Notes: a model not told the origin generated them from the letters alone. A stretch of 48,088 nt of DNA from Bacillota bacterium (GCA_029779695.1 JAKPAB010000091.1:1-48088), one strand, 5' to 3'. Counted from the stretch's first letter, positions 9,096 to 17,621 are shown. Numbers and translations are program-made.

Positions 9096-9560
9096 TTATA
9101 GTTTGCTCATTTCATTCTTAATATAATCCACCTGACGGTGAAAAAGCGACAGAAAAATTTCCTGTTCTTCCCTTGTCAATCCACAAAAAGCATCCTCTTC
9201 AGCCTTGACTAGAGGGGCTATGTTTTTCTCGCAGAATATTTTCCCTTTAGGCGTATATACAACTGCTTTGGAATTCTTCTTGCTTTCTATTTTCTTTAAT
9301 TCTACAAGTTTCATATCAATAAGCTTCTTGACTCCGGAGTTAATGGTCTGCTTCGGAAAATAATAATCTCCAGCCAGAGCCTGTTGCGTCATCGGCTCAT
9401 CTGCATTATAGACAGCATACATGATCCAGTGCATCGAATCCGACATACCAGCCTTGGCAGCAGCATCTCGGTATATGTCATCCTGTTCCTTATAAAGCTT
9501 ATTTAATTCCTTGAGTTGCTCTTTGATTTTATCTTCTTTAAAATTTTCTTCTTTTTCCAT
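9096..9560 (-). CDS. MarR-family transcriptional regulator
   Basis: From the chosen ATG (9560) the protein has 154 residues, the normal MarR size. The winged-helix part is visible: HWIMYAVYNADEPMTQQAL (helices), YYFPKQTINSGVKKLIDM (recognition helix) and the basic wing LKKIESKKNSKAVVYTPKG. Flanking helices would form the dimer interface. MarR proteins repress efflux genes and release DNA on binding ligands or oxidants. It lies just downstream of a MATE exporter whose promoter contains two identical dyads (11030-11074), the obvious candidate operators. An in-frame start at 9626 lacks a ribosome site and would add residues encoded by the direct repeats described separately. Confidence 0.85.
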   Translation of the reverse strand: MEKEENFKEDKIKEQLKELNKLYKEQDDIYRDAAAKAGMSDSMHWIMYAVYNADEPMTQQALAGDYYFPKQTINSGVKKLIDMKLVELKKIESKKNSKAVVYTPKGKIFCEKNIAPLVKAEEDAFCGLTREEQEIFLSLFHRQVDYIKNEMSKL

Positions 9561-9585
9561 ATTTATTCCGATTTTAAGATTATAA

Positions 9586-9656
9586 AAACTACGTTTATCA
9601 TTTTTAATATAAACTGCATTTATCATTTATATATAGCAGAAACTGTATTTAATATG
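9586..9656. repeat. Three imperfect direct repeats between MATE and MarR genes
   Basis: On the plus strand, AAACTACGTTTATCATTT (9586), AAACTGCATTTATCATTT (9611) and AAACTGTATTTAATAT (9640) recur at 25- and 29-base spacing. They fill most of the 119-base gap before the regulator gene. They could be protein sites or a decayed duplication. Confidence 0.5.
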
Positions 9657-9679
9657 TAAAATCCCTCGTGCAGGTCACA

Positions 9680-11008
9680 TCAATAATTATACTTCTTTTT
9701 GTATTTTAACATAAAAAACATAGACATAATAAATGCCATGACCTCAGCCACAAAGACCGCACCCCATATCCCATCTATTCCAAATATAAGTGGAAGTATC
9801 AACACTGACAATAATTCAAATACCAATGATCTCATAAATGCGATCAATGCAGATATAGGTCCATTATTTAGGGCAGTAAAAAGAGAGGATGCAAAAATAT
9901 TGATTCCGCTCAGTACGAAAGCCAATGTATAAATATGAAATGCTCTGACCGTAAGAGTCAGAAGAGCCTGGTCATATCCAACATATATCTTTGCCAGAGT
10001 TCCTGCTGATAATTGTGCTATCTGCATCATCAAAACACCGCTTACTGCCATTATCCTAATACTCTTTTTTCGCATATTCCGGAGTTCAGAATGATTGTCG
10101 GCTCCAAAATGAAAACTTATTATCGGGGCGGCTCCAATTGAATATCCCATAAACATTGCTATAAATATAAATGCAACATACATTATGACGCCATAGGCTG
10201 CCACTCCATTTTCTCCCGAATATTTCAGGAGCTGAGCATTATAAACAATACTTACAACCGATATTGACACATTACTTGCCAATTCTGATGACCCGTTTCC
10301 ACAAGCATGAATTAATGGCTCTGCTTCCAATCTGACTATTCCGAATTTTAGTTCCTGATCCTTCACAAATGTAAAGTATAAAAGCGGAACGATTCCTCCG
10401 AAACATTGGCTGATTATAGTGGCCACAGCTGCTCCTGTCACTCCCCAACCCAAAATCCCTACGAATAGGAAATCTAAAAAAATATTAGAAACACCTGCTC
10501 CTACCGTGATCGCAAAACCTAACTGAGGTTTGCCTGCTGTAACCATAAGTCCCTGAAACATATTCTGCAACATAAAAAATGTGATAAATGTCAGTAAGAT
10601 TCTTCCGTATGTGATGCAATACGGTAGCATAGAATCCGTTGCTCCCATGAATATGGCTGTTTTTTTCAAGAAAATATGGCCCAAAATAGTGAATACAATG
10701 CCCATTATTATGGTAAATTCAATTACCATGGAGAAAAATCTGTTAGCTCTATCTCTTTTACCTGCTCCAAGATTCATTGCGATGAGCGCACTTCCACCGG
10801 TTCCCATCATAAATCCCAATCCGCCCAATATCATCATAAGCGGCAAAATAAAATTAACAGCAGCAAATGCTGTCTTACCTGCATAATTTGATACAAAGAA
10901 TCCATCCACTACTCCATAGATGGATGTAAATACCATCATTAGAACTGATGGAAGTACAAATAGTAACAGTTTTTTGTAGGTAAAATGATCTGATATTTTA
11001 ATAGACAT
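9680..11008 (-). CDS. MATE-family multidrug/cation antiporter
   Basis: A 442-residue integral membrane protein with twelve hydrophobic segments in two homologous halves. MATE markers include FVLPSVLMMVFTSIYGVVDG in the first helix, NFILPLMMILGGLGFMMGTG, the YGRILLTF segment and FQGLMVTAGKPQLG. MATE carriers export organic cations or other toxic molecules using Na+ or H+ gradients. It is the first gene of the series MATE-MarR-phosphoesterase-reductase-lyase. The start follows AAGGAGATAGTC. The promoter at 11056-11084 and dyads at 11030-11074 point to repression by the downstream MarR protein; the exported compound is unknown. Confidence 0.9.
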   Translation of the reverse strand: MSIKISDHFTYKKLLLFVLPSVLMMVFTSIYGVVDGFFVSNYAGKTAFAAVNFILPLMMILGGLGFMMGTGGSALIAMNLGAGKRDRANRFFSMVIEFTIIMGIVFTILGHIFLKKTAIFMGATDSMLPYCITYGRILLTFITFFMLQNMFQGLMVTAGKPQLGFAITVGAGVSNIFLDFLFVGILGWGVTGAAVATIISQCFGGIVPLLYFTFVKDQELKFGIVRLEAEPLIHACGNGSSELASNVSISVVSIVYNAQLLKYSGENGVAAYGVIMYVAFIFIAMFMGYSIGAAPIISFHFGADNHSELRNMRKKSIRIMAVSGVLMMQIAQLSAGTLAKIYVGYDQALLTLTVRAFHIYTLAFVLSGINIFASSLFTALNNGPISALIAFMRSLVFELLSVLILPLIFGIDGIWGAVFVAEVMAFIMSMFFMLKYKKKYNY

Positions 11009-11029
11009 GACTATCTCCTTGGCTTAAAG

Positions 11030-11084
11030 TCCGATTTCGGATTGTAATAGCACATACAATAGTCCGATTTCGGATATTTGTCAA
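11030..11084 (-). promoter_or_regulatory. Sigma-A promoter with two identical MarR-type operators
   Basis: Read on the minus strand, TTGACA (11079-11084), a 17-base spacer and TATTGT (11056-11061) precede the MATE gene. The dyad TCCGA-2-TCGGA occurs twice on the plus strand, at 11063-11074 inside the spacer and at 11030-11041 just downstream of the -10. The copies are 33 bases apart, about three helix turns. The -35 overlaps the stop codon region of the upstream hydrolase. The layout is that of a repressed promoter. Confidence 0.8.
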
Positions 11085-11992
11085 GAAATAGTCGCCATCC
11101 AATTATTCAAATTTTTGATATACTCTTCGGTTTCTTCTGCAAATGACATATGTCTGCTCTCTGCATATAGTATCCAATTCGCCCTGGAGATCCGATCTGC
11201 CATGGATTTTGCGATATATGGAGTGCATAGATCATTTGTACCACTGGTTATAAGTGCAGGGCACTGAATATTATCCAGACTATCCAGAACATCATAATCC
11301 TTGAGATTGCCAAGAGGTGTGAATTCATTAGGTCCCCACCCAGTCAAATAAGCCAGTTCTCCTGAACCATCCGGCTTGCTCCTGTATAAGCACTCTCTCT
11401 TATCGTTTTTCCAATCCGGTGCACAATGCCTAAGCATGTATTCATCTGTAGCTTCGATACATTCCGGTGTATCATATATCCCGGTCTCATCCGCTTTTTC
11501 TATAGCCTGCTGCATATCTATGGGTAATTCCTTTATCATCCTATGCTGGGCTTTTCCCCACATCCACGATGCCGGAAGTGTACTGGCCAGCACGATTCCC
11601 TTTACGCCTTTTGGCGCTTTATCCACCATATATTGTAGGAGTAACATGCCTCCCCAGGACTGTCCCAATATTATCAGCTCTTCCAATTTCAGATAGTCTC
11701 GAATAGCCTGGAGTTCCTCCATCCATACATCCATATTGAAAAGATCTGCTCTGTCATAGGCTCCGGATTTTCCACATCCTATCTGATCATAGGTAATGAT
11801 TGGTCTATCTTCTATCATCTCATCAAAAATCTCAAAATAATTATGAGTTGATCCTGGGCCGCCATGAAGCATCAAAATGGGAATGATCCCTTTTTTGCCC
11901 ATTTTATCTGATCCTACTATCCTATAATATGTCTTATAACCTCTAAAAGGCATATAGCCTTCTTTGATATTTAATTCTTTTTTTGTTTTCAT
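11081..11992 (-). CDS. Alpha/beta hydrolase, proline iminopeptidase-like
   Basis: A 303-residue serine hydrolase of the prolyl aminopeptidase group. It shows the oxyanion motif HGGPGSTHNY (43-52), YDQIGCGKS, the nucleophile elbow GQSWGG (Ser112), a charge-relay Asp254 in SGTNDLCTP and His281 in AESRHMSF. The family removes N-terminal proline or hydrolyses related amides and esters in the cytosol; some members are lipases, so the substrate stays open. There is no signal peptide. It lies 48 bases downstream of the MFS gene. The MATE promoter begins inside its stop codon region. Confidence 0.87.
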   Translation of the reverse strand: MKTKKELNIKEGYMPFRGYKTYYRIVGSDKMGKKGIIPILMLHGGPGSTHNYFEIFDEMIEDRPIITYDQIGCGKSGAYDRADLFNMDVWMEELQAIRDYLKLEELIILGQSWGGMLLLQYMVDKAPKGVKGIVLASTLPASWMWGKAQHRMIKELPIDMQQAIEKADETGIYDTPECIEATDEYMLRHCAPDWKNDKRECLYRSKPDGSGELAYLTGWGPNEFTPLGNLKDYDVLDSLDNIQCPALITSGTNDLCTPYIAKSMADRISRANWILYAESRHMSFAEETEEYIKNLNNWMATIS

Positions 11993-12040
11993 TTCTGATT
12001 ACATTTCTGTTTATGTTTATATTTATTTTTATACTTATTT

Positions 12041-13264
12041 TTATACTTTATTTTCTGTTACCACTTTTTTACCACAAAATTTTTCAAGTGCAAAAACTGC
12101 CATGATCGTGCCAATAACAGAAACTATAAGCATAACTCCCATTACACTCTTGACTCCTATCACATCTATCATAGAACCACCTACAATAGACCCGATGATA
12201 GCACCAAAGGACATAGTTGACTGTAATAATCCCTGGGCCTTGTTCTTATCTCCCTCGCCAAAATATTTGTCTGAAAGCTTAACCATTCCAGGCATAAACA
12301 GTGCGAATCCCATAAACTGCACTGCAGAAGACATATATAGCCCCGTGACTCCGACTGCAAAGGTCATCAGTGATCCTCTTACTATGAATCCAATTGATGA
12401 AAGTATTAGAAGGTTCTTGATCGGAAATTTTTTTGATAGATAATCGAATGCAAACATAGCCGGAACCTCTGCTATTGCAGCTATTGCAAGTAGCACTCCC
12501 ATCTCTTCGCTTCCAGCTCCAACATTTTTCACTACATTGATAGTGAAATTATTGTAGAAATTGTAGAGTATCATTATCAGACCCATTCCAAGGAAATACA
12601 GCATAAATGATGGATTTCTCTTAATAAAAGATATATAGGAAGTATCAGAATTATTGGCGTTATCTTCTGGTGATATATTGTCTGATAAAACATCTCTTGG
12701 CGTAGGCATAAGAGTCAATGCCAACATAGTCGCAACTGCCAATATTATCTGAGCATAGGCCACTGTTCTATAGGATGTAAGTGTTACCAATCGACCAAGT
12801 AGCAGTGACAAGAATGAAAAAAATACAGATCCAAGTCCTCTAGACACTCCATAATTAATCGATGCGCCTCGATCCATATAATAGATTCCAAGACCATTAA
12901 CCACTACCGGAGTATTCTGAATTATCATAAATATAAGAGAATATATTAGTGTAACCGCTATTATGGGAATGCCATTTATCATGGTAATTCCCTCCAAAAT
13001 AAACATAGCTATATACATCAATATAGCCATCTGTGTAACTGTGACCTTTTTGCCTCTGTCTGCTATTGATGATAACATAGGCTGAATAATGAATGCCAGC
13101 AGATTACCTATTGCAAAAGCAACTCCTACTAATGCATTGCTAACACCCTTACCATTCATATACACTGTAGCGAAACTTGTGCAACAGCAAAACTGCGACC
13201 ACAGTAAAAGCTGTATAAAACAGTATCTAAGCATGGCATTTTTTGTTGTGATTTTTCCGGTCAA
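12041..13264 (-). CDS. MFS transporter, 12 transmembrane segments
   Basis: A 407-residue major facilitator carrier. About twelve hydrophobic helices are separated by a central hydrophilic loop (PTPRDVLSDNISPEDNANN, residues about 188-206). The first loop has SSIADRGKK, an MFS-like D-R-G pattern between helices 2 and 3. The overall look (QFCCCTSFATVYMNGKGVSN start, symmetrical halves) resembles the LacY/NupG-like MFS_1-like group, but no substrate can be assigned. It is located between the CZB chemoreceptor and the hydrolase, all on the minus strand. Confidence 0.82.
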   Translation of the reverse strand: MTGKITTKNAMLRYCFIQLLLWSQFCCCTSFATVYMNGKGVSNALVGVAFAIGNLLAFIIQPMLSSIADRGKKVTVTQMAILMYIAMFILEGITMINGIPIIAVTLIYSLIFMIIQNTPVVVNGLGIYYMDRGASINYGVSRGLGSVFFSFLSLLLGRLVTLTSYRTVAYAQIILAVATMLALTLMPTPRDVLSDNISPEDNANNSDTSYISFIKRNPSFMLYFLGMGLIMILYNFYNNFTINVVKNVGAGSEEMGVLLAIAAIAEVPAMFAFDYLSKKFPIKNLLILSSIGFIVRGSLMTFAVGVTGLYMSSAVQFMGFALFMPGMVKLSDKYFGEGDKNKAQGLLQSTMSFGAIIGSIVGGSMIDVIGVKSVMGVMLIVSVIGTIMAVFALEKFCGKKVVTENKV

Positions 13265-13321
13265 TTAAGCTACTCTTTCTAGTTATACTGCTATTTTTTA
13301 TTTTATGCAGATAAACTCTTA

Positions 13322-14794
13322 TTAATTATTTTTAAAGACAGATATTCCCTTTTTGTCCAACTCTTCTATAGATTTTTCGACATTATTAATTGTCTCCAGC
13401 ATATGCTTTGATATCTGCTCTGCATTTTGATAAGTGGACTCTGCCCTATCCCTATCATTATCCTTAATAGCTGAGATAATATCATCACCCAGCAAGTGAA
13501 AATCGTGATGCATTTTGTCTATTTCTTTCCAACGTTCAGCAATATCCGGCTGTTTCAACTTTATAGCATGATAGAAATGTCCGAATGCACATTTTTTTGA
13601 GTTAGTCTGAATGGGCTCTACCTTCATATTGTCAATCATTCCTCTAGCTTTTTTAATCCATTGTATATGCGCATTTTCTGCCTCTTTAAGGATTTGAACC
13701 ACATCTTCATTTTTAAGAACATGTACACCCTCTTCAAGTCCATCGTACATATTTGTGACTATATTGGACAGATGATCATCAATCTGAGAAATGTTTTTGG
13801 CAAAACCAACACTGTAAACCGCTTCATTATGAATATTTTGTGACATCTCATTAAGCTTCTGCGCATCATCGCTATATGTGTCCATTGCCTTATCTATTTC
13901 ATTGGCTGACTCTTTAATTCCCTGCATTGTTTCACTTATATTAGAAACAGAATCTACTAATTCATGCAGCATATTGATATTGCCATCAATCGTCTCAGAT
14001 ACCAAATCTATCTTTTCGCTCATCTCATTTGTAGATGAAACAGTTCGGTTCATACTCTCCTGACCATCGCTGGCTGCAGCATAGATCTTGTCAACAAAAT
14101 CCCGCATTCCATCCAGATTCATCTTGGTATTATCTGCCAGATTACGAACTTCGTCAGCAACTACTGAGAAGCCCCTGCCCTGTTCACCTGCTCTTGCTGC
14201 TTCGATTGCTGCATTAAGTGCCAAAAGATTTGTCTGATTTGCGATTTTTTGTACGCTCTCGACTATCTTGCCAACTTCCACCGCCAATTGAACTAACTGC
14301 TCTATTTTTTCGTTCATATGCTTGGTATCAGACAGGACATTCTCTTTTAGTCCATTGACCTCATGAAGCAGCTGAACACTTTCATTATTCTGATCTGCAA
14401 ATTTTGTTGAATTAACTCTTAATTGATCTAGCTTCTCAGCAGCTTGATCAATAGAATTTGTCACCTGATCCATTGTGGCGTTTGTTTCTTCCACAACTGC
14501 TAGATTCGATTCACCTACACTTTCCATATCATCTGAAAAATTCATAAGTTCATTGGAAATATGAGTCATCTCTACATCAAATGAGCTTATCGATGTTGCA
14601 ACATTCAGGATTTCCTTTGCTGAATCCGACATAATCCCTTCATTTTCCATCAATTTATCAAATGTATCTACCACATGCTTATGAATTCCGTAATCACTCT
14701 TAGGAATCTTCTCATCCTGACCTTCCAATACTTTATCCATACTTTGCAAAATGCAGCTCATCTCAGCGCATCCTGATTTATTTTTTCTAAACAC
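13322..14794 (-). CDS. Soluble methyl-accepting chemotaxis protein with C-terminal CZB zinc-binding domain
   Basis: About 490 residues without any membrane segment, so a cytosolic receptor. The conserved signalling hairpin tip reads [20 protein letters not shown], flanked by long heptad coiled coils. The C-terminal about 120 residues fit a chemoreceptor zinc-binding (CZB) domain: [15 protein letters not shown], then DKMHHDFH supply the expected three His and one Cys. CZB receptors sense zinc or hypochlorous acid through zinc-thiolate chemistry in characterised cases. I take GTG at 14794 as start because GGAG is 8 bases upstream, giving [14 protein letters not shown]; the GTG at 14803 sits directly on the ribosome site. 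A good promoter lies at 14849-14877. Confidence 0.88.
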   Translation of the reverse strand: MFRKNKSGCAEMSCILQSMDKVLEGQDEKIPKSDYGIHKHVVDTFDKLMENEGIMSDSAKEILNVATSISSFDVEMTHISNELMNFSDDMESVGESNLAVVEETNATMDQVTNSIDQAAEKLDQLRVNSTKFADQNNESVQLLHEVNGLKENVLSDTKHMNEKIEQLVQLAVEVGKIVESVQKIANQTNLLALNAAIEAARAGEQGRGFSVVADEVRNLADNTKMNLDGMRDFVDKIYAAASDGQESMNRTVSSTNEMSEKIDLVSETIDGNINMLHELVDSVSNISETMQGIKESANEIDKAMDTYSDDAQKLNEMSQNIHNEAVYSVGFAKNISQIDDHLSNIVTNMYDGLEEGVHVLKNEDVVQILKEAENAHIQWIKKARGMIDNMKVEPIQTNSKKCAFGHFYHAIKLKQPDIAERWKEIDKMHHDFHLLGDDIISAIKDNDRDRAESTYQNAEQISKHMLETINNVEKSIEELDKKGISVFKNN

Positions 14795-14848
14795 AGTTTC
14801 CACTCCTTTTCAATATTTTTGCTCAACAAGTCCCTATTTTCTAGGATA

Positions 14849-14877
14849 ATCATAGCATACAGGTTGGGTCATTTCAA
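14849..14877 (-). promoter_or_regulatory. Sigma-A promoter of the CZB chemoreceptor gene
   Basis: On the minus strand TTGAAA (14872-14877), 17 bases, then TATGAT (14849-14854). This is 11 of 12 matches near the consensus and 55 bases upstream of the GTG start. It diverges from the pyr promoter. Confidence 0.75.
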
Positions 14878-14939
14878 TTTAATAGTACCCATATATCTGT
14901 ATTTTCATTCTAGCTTAATATGTATGTATTCTTTAAGGG

Positions 14940-14968
14940 TTGACTCCGCACGTTCTAAAGCATATAAT
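14940..14968 (+). promoter_or_regulatory. Strong sigma-A promoter of the pyr operon
   Basis: TTGACT (14940-14945), a 17-base spacer and a perfect TATAAT (14963-14968). Transcription should begin near 14975, leaving a leader of about 165 bases before pyrK. Because these bases are promoter, a longer pyrK reading that begins at the TTG of the -35 box cannot be translated from this promoter. Confidence 0.85.
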
Positions 14969-14990
14969 CTCATTCAAGAAATTAAAAGTA

Positions 14991-15119
14991 GGCTTTAAAA
15001 CAGTACGAGATACTGCAAAGGCGATGATATTTTCGAGGGAAAAGTGGATACTAGCTTTTTTAGAGTACCAAAAACCTTGTGACGAAACCTTTGCAGTGAG
15101 ATGCAAGGGTATTTTTTTT
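14991..15119 (+). promoter_or_regulatory. pyr operon leader: predicted terminator/antiterminator switch
   Basis: ACTGCAAAGG (15012-15021) is perfectly complementary to CCTTTGCAGT (15088-15097), which is also the 5' arm of the terminator at 15087-15119. The two structures exclude each other. The hairpin CAGTA-CGAGA-TACTG (15001-15015), which may extend to CTTT/AAAG, overlaps the antiterminator arm and could act as an anti-antiterminator. Such a three-state leader is typical of pyr attenuation by the PyrR protein, but I do not see a convincing copy of the classical PyrR-binding sequence. The leader has no stop codon in the pyrK frame. Confidence 0.7.
15087..15119 (+). terminator. Attenuator terminator upstream of pyrK
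   Basis: A 9-bp stem ACCTTTGCA / TGCAAGGGT with one G-U pair encloses the loop GTGAGA and is followed by A and eight T. It sits 21 bases before the pyrK start, so it would stop transcription before the operon unless the upstream antiterminator forms. Confidence 0.85.
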
Positions 15120-15140
15120 GAGATTTACGAGGTAATTCCA

Positions 15141-15917
15141 TTGAAAAATCGGCAACTTGAAATAATCTGTAATAATGAAATCGCTCCTGATGTTTTCTGT
15201 TTAACATTAGGTGGCATTTTATTTAATGAAGAGATCCATCCAGGACAATTCGTTAATATCCATGTCCCAGGGAAAAGTCTTCGACGTCCTATATCGGTTT
15301 CCCGTATCTACGGTGACAGAATCGATCTGATATATAAAATAGTCGGAGAAGGAACTGAAATTCTAAGAAATATCAAGTCCGGTTACCTAGATGTTCTTCT
15401 CCCATGTGGTAATGGATTCGATCTGTCTGCTTTTCAAAACGAAATACTGATAATCGGAGGTGGAATGGGAGTCGCCCCTCTTTTCGCACTAACATCAGAA
15501 GCTATTAAACAATGTAAAAAAGTCACTGTGATATTTGGATTCAGAAGTCCAAAAGATGCCATTTTAGAAGAAGCACTGATGAATCTTGGAGTAGATTATC
15601 ATTTTTGCTTTGATTCAGAAGGTGTAAATGTTGTGACGATGAGAGAACAGTTAGGTATGTCCCATATGCCCTTTGCAGCTTGTGGTCCTCTCCCCATGTT
15701 AAGAGCCCTCTGCTCTATGAAAGATGCTGATACTGTTCATGAGCGTCAGAATCTGATCAACGATGATATTTATGGTCAATTATCTCTGGAAGCTCGGATG
15801 GGGTGTGGATTCGGTGCCTGTATGGGATGCAGTATAGAAACAAAACAAGGTATGAAGCGAATATGCAAGGAAGGCCCTGTTTTTAATAGTAAGGAAATAT
15901 TATGGGACAAAATATAG
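15141..15917 (+). CDS. pyrK: Dihydroorotate dehydrogenase B, electron-transfer subunit
   Basis: PyrK passes electrons from the FMN of PyrD through a [2Fe-2S] cluster and FAD to NAD+. From TTG 15141 it has 258 residues, the normal size. It shows the FAD-binding RRPISVS, the GGGMGVAPLFAL nucleotide-binding loop, ACGPLPML, and the cluster cysteines in CGFGACMGC plus a fourth cysteine in KRICKEGP. The start is placed at TTG because ACGAGG lies 8 bases upstream and the family homology begins there (QLEIICNNEIAPDVF). The open frame continues 67 codons upstream, but that part covers the promoter and leader hairpins. The gene overlaps pyrD by 16 bases. Confidence 0.9.
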   Translation: MKNRQLEIICNNEIAPDVFCLTLGGILFNEEIHPGQFVNIHVPGKSLRRPISVSRIYGDRIDLIYKIVGEGTEILRNIKSGYLDVLLPCGNGFDLSAFQNEILIIGGGMGVAPLFALTSEAIKQCKKVTVIFGFRSPKDAILEEALMNLGVDYHFCFDSEGVNVVTMREQLGMSHMPFAACGPLPMLRALCSMKDADTVHERQNLINDDIYGQLSLEARMGCGFGACMGCSIETKQGMKRICKEGPVFNSKEILWDKI

Positions 15918-16813
15918 ATCTAAGCGGGATGATGATCGATAATCCACTTATTCCCGCCAGTGGAGCATTTGGATACGGCATGGACTATCAGGACTTTTTT
16001 GATGTCAATGAGGTTGGTACTTTTTGTACCAAGGGCACAACATTACATCCTCATAAGGGTAATCCTCTACCACGAATAGCTGAGTATTCAGGTGGGATGC
16101 TAAACTGTGTCGGCCTGGAGAATCCCGGTGTAGAGACCGTTGTCCGAGAATATTTTCCGAAACTTCGTAATACATATCATAAAAAGGTAATAGCCAATGT
16201 ATGTGGTTTTAGTGTTGATGATTATATAAAAACTGCAGAAATATTCGACCGGGAAGAATGTGTGGGGCTGATAGAACTAAATATTTCATGTCCAAATGTT
16301 CACGCTGGCGGTGCTGCCTTCGGAAAAGATCCTTCCATTGCTTCAGAGATCCTGACCGAGGTAAAAAAAGTCTGTCGGAAACCTGTCTATGTAAAATGCA
16401 CGCCTCAATGTCCTGATCTCGTACTTATGTGCAAGACTCTGGAAGCTTCCGGTGCCGATGGCCTGGTGCTTCTAAATACATGGCTTGGAATGAGACTTGA
16501 TATCCGTACTGGCAAACCGATCCTCTCCAATATAACAGGAGGCGTCAGCGGTCCCGGTATATTCCCCCTCTCTTTATACAAAATCTATGAGGTCTACAAA
16601 AATGTAAATATTCCTATTATAGGTTGTGGCGGCATATCCAACGGTCGGGACGTGATCGAAATGATGTCAGCCGGTGCCAGTGCTATAGAAATCGGGACAG
16701 AACTTCTGACAGATCCTATGGCTCTGCCTCGTATCAAAAAAGAGCTATCCGAATTAATGGACACCTATAATATAACAGAGCTATCTGAAATCATTGGACG
16801 AGCACATAAATAA
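15902..16813 (+). CDS. pyrD: Dihydroorotate dehydrogenase B (NAD+), catalytic subunit
   Basis: Class 1B enzyme that oxidises dihydroorotate to orotate with FMN, the fourth step of pyrimidine synthesis, in complex with PyrK. At 303 residues it has the family's length. It shows NPLIPASGAFGYG, the LNCVGLENPG loop, and the active-site base Cys130 in NISCPNVHAGG. It also has LVLLNTWLGM and the FMN phosphate loop GCGGISNGRDVIEMMSAGA. The usual VKLSPN reads VKCTPQ here, keeping the lysine. It overlaps the end of pyrK, indicating translational coupling and matched subunit production. Confidence 0.95.
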   Translation: MGQNIDLSGMMIDNPLIPASGAFGYGMDYQDFFDVNEVGTFCTKGTTLHPHKGNPLPRIAEYSGGMLNCVGLENPGVETVVREYFPKLRNTYHKKVIANVCGFSVDDYIKTAEIFDREECVGLIELNISCPNVHAGGAAFGKDPSIASEILTEVKKVCRKPVYVKCTPQCPDLVLMCKTLEASGADGLVLLNTWLGMRLDIRTGKPILSNITGGVSGPGIFPLSLYKIYEVYKNVNIPIIGCGGISNGRDVIEMMSAGASAIEIGTELLTDPMALPRIKKELSELMDTYNITELSEIIGRAHK

Positions 16814-16919
16814 ATTTGAGTTTATATCTATTCATACTAATTTAATTAATTTAATCAAAAAATAAGCAAAAAAAGTTAAAGAACATACAAAAATATATAT
16901 ATACAGCATGAGGTGAAAA

Positions 16920-17621
16920 ATGGGTGGTAAAAATAATGATGTGATAATTGCCTGTGACTATGGCACGAGGCAAGAACTCATGGACTTTCTGGCACTTTTC
17001 AAAACAGAAAAGCCCTTTATCAAAATCGGGATGGAAGCCTTCTATTCCAATGGGCCAGACATCGTAAGAGAAGTGAAATTCATGGGCCACAAAGTATTTC
17101 TAGATCTAAAGCTTCATGACATTCCAAATACTGTAGGTCGTGCAATGAAGGTACTTTCTGATCTTCATGTAGATATGGTCAACGTCCACGCCGCAGGTGG
17201 AAGTACAATGATGCAGGCTGCAAGAGAAGCTCTTAGTGAAAGTGATACCATTCTATTAGCAGTAACTCAGCTTACAAGCACCAATGAAGAACAGATGCAC
17301 CACGAGCTTCTGATCGATCGAAGTATGGAAGACACGGTTATTTCTTATGCCCAAAACGCTGCCGCATCAGGTTGCAATGGCGTTGTATGTTCTCCACTAG
17401 AGGCCTGTCAGGTAAAAAGTGCCTGCGGCAACAGTTTCATAACAGTGACTCCAGGTATAAGATTCAGTGAAGATAATGCCGGAGACCAAAAAAGAGTTAC
17501 AACTCCTGCCGATGCCAGAAAATCAGGTTCAGACTATATCGTTATCGGCCGATCAATAACCGGTGCAAAAGATCCGGTAGCTGCCTATAAAAGAGCAATA
17601 TCCGATTTTATAGGCTGCTAA
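16920..17621 (+). CDS. pyrF: Orotidine 5'-phosphate decarboxylase
   Basis: Decarboxylates OMP to UMP, the last step of the pathway. The 233-residue length fits the short type I group. The catalytic Asp-Lys-Asp array is in DLKLHDIPNT (Asp62, Lys64, Asp67), with the partner aspartate in ACDY near the N-terminus. The phosphate-binding region has TPGIRF and YIVIGRSITGAKDP. Its start follows GAGGTGAAAA. It lies 106 bases after pyrD and 42 before pyrE. Confidence 0.95.
   Translation: MGGKNNDVIIACDYGTRQELMDFLALFKTEKPFIKIGMEAFYSNGPDIVREVKFMGHKVFLDLKLHDIPNTVGRAMKVLSDLHVDMVNVHAAGGSTMMQAAREALSESDTILLAVTQLTSTNEEQMHHELLIDRSMEDTVISYAQNAAASGCNGVVCSPLEACQVKSACGNSFITVTPGIRFSEDNAGDQKRVTTPADARKSGSDYIVIGRSITGAKDPVAAYKRAISDFIGC

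Noticed and set aside
11964-12443. 159-codon open frame on the plus strand over the MFS gene
   Set aside because: Composition is that of a shadow frame (Thr/Ile/Pro rich) opposite membrane helices, with no start signal.
15001-15022. Classical PyrR-binding hairpin
   Set aside because: The loop CGAGA and flanking AGT/ACT resemble the PyrR consensus only loosely; the CC-N-G-N-GAG core is not complete, so I describe only the switch structure.
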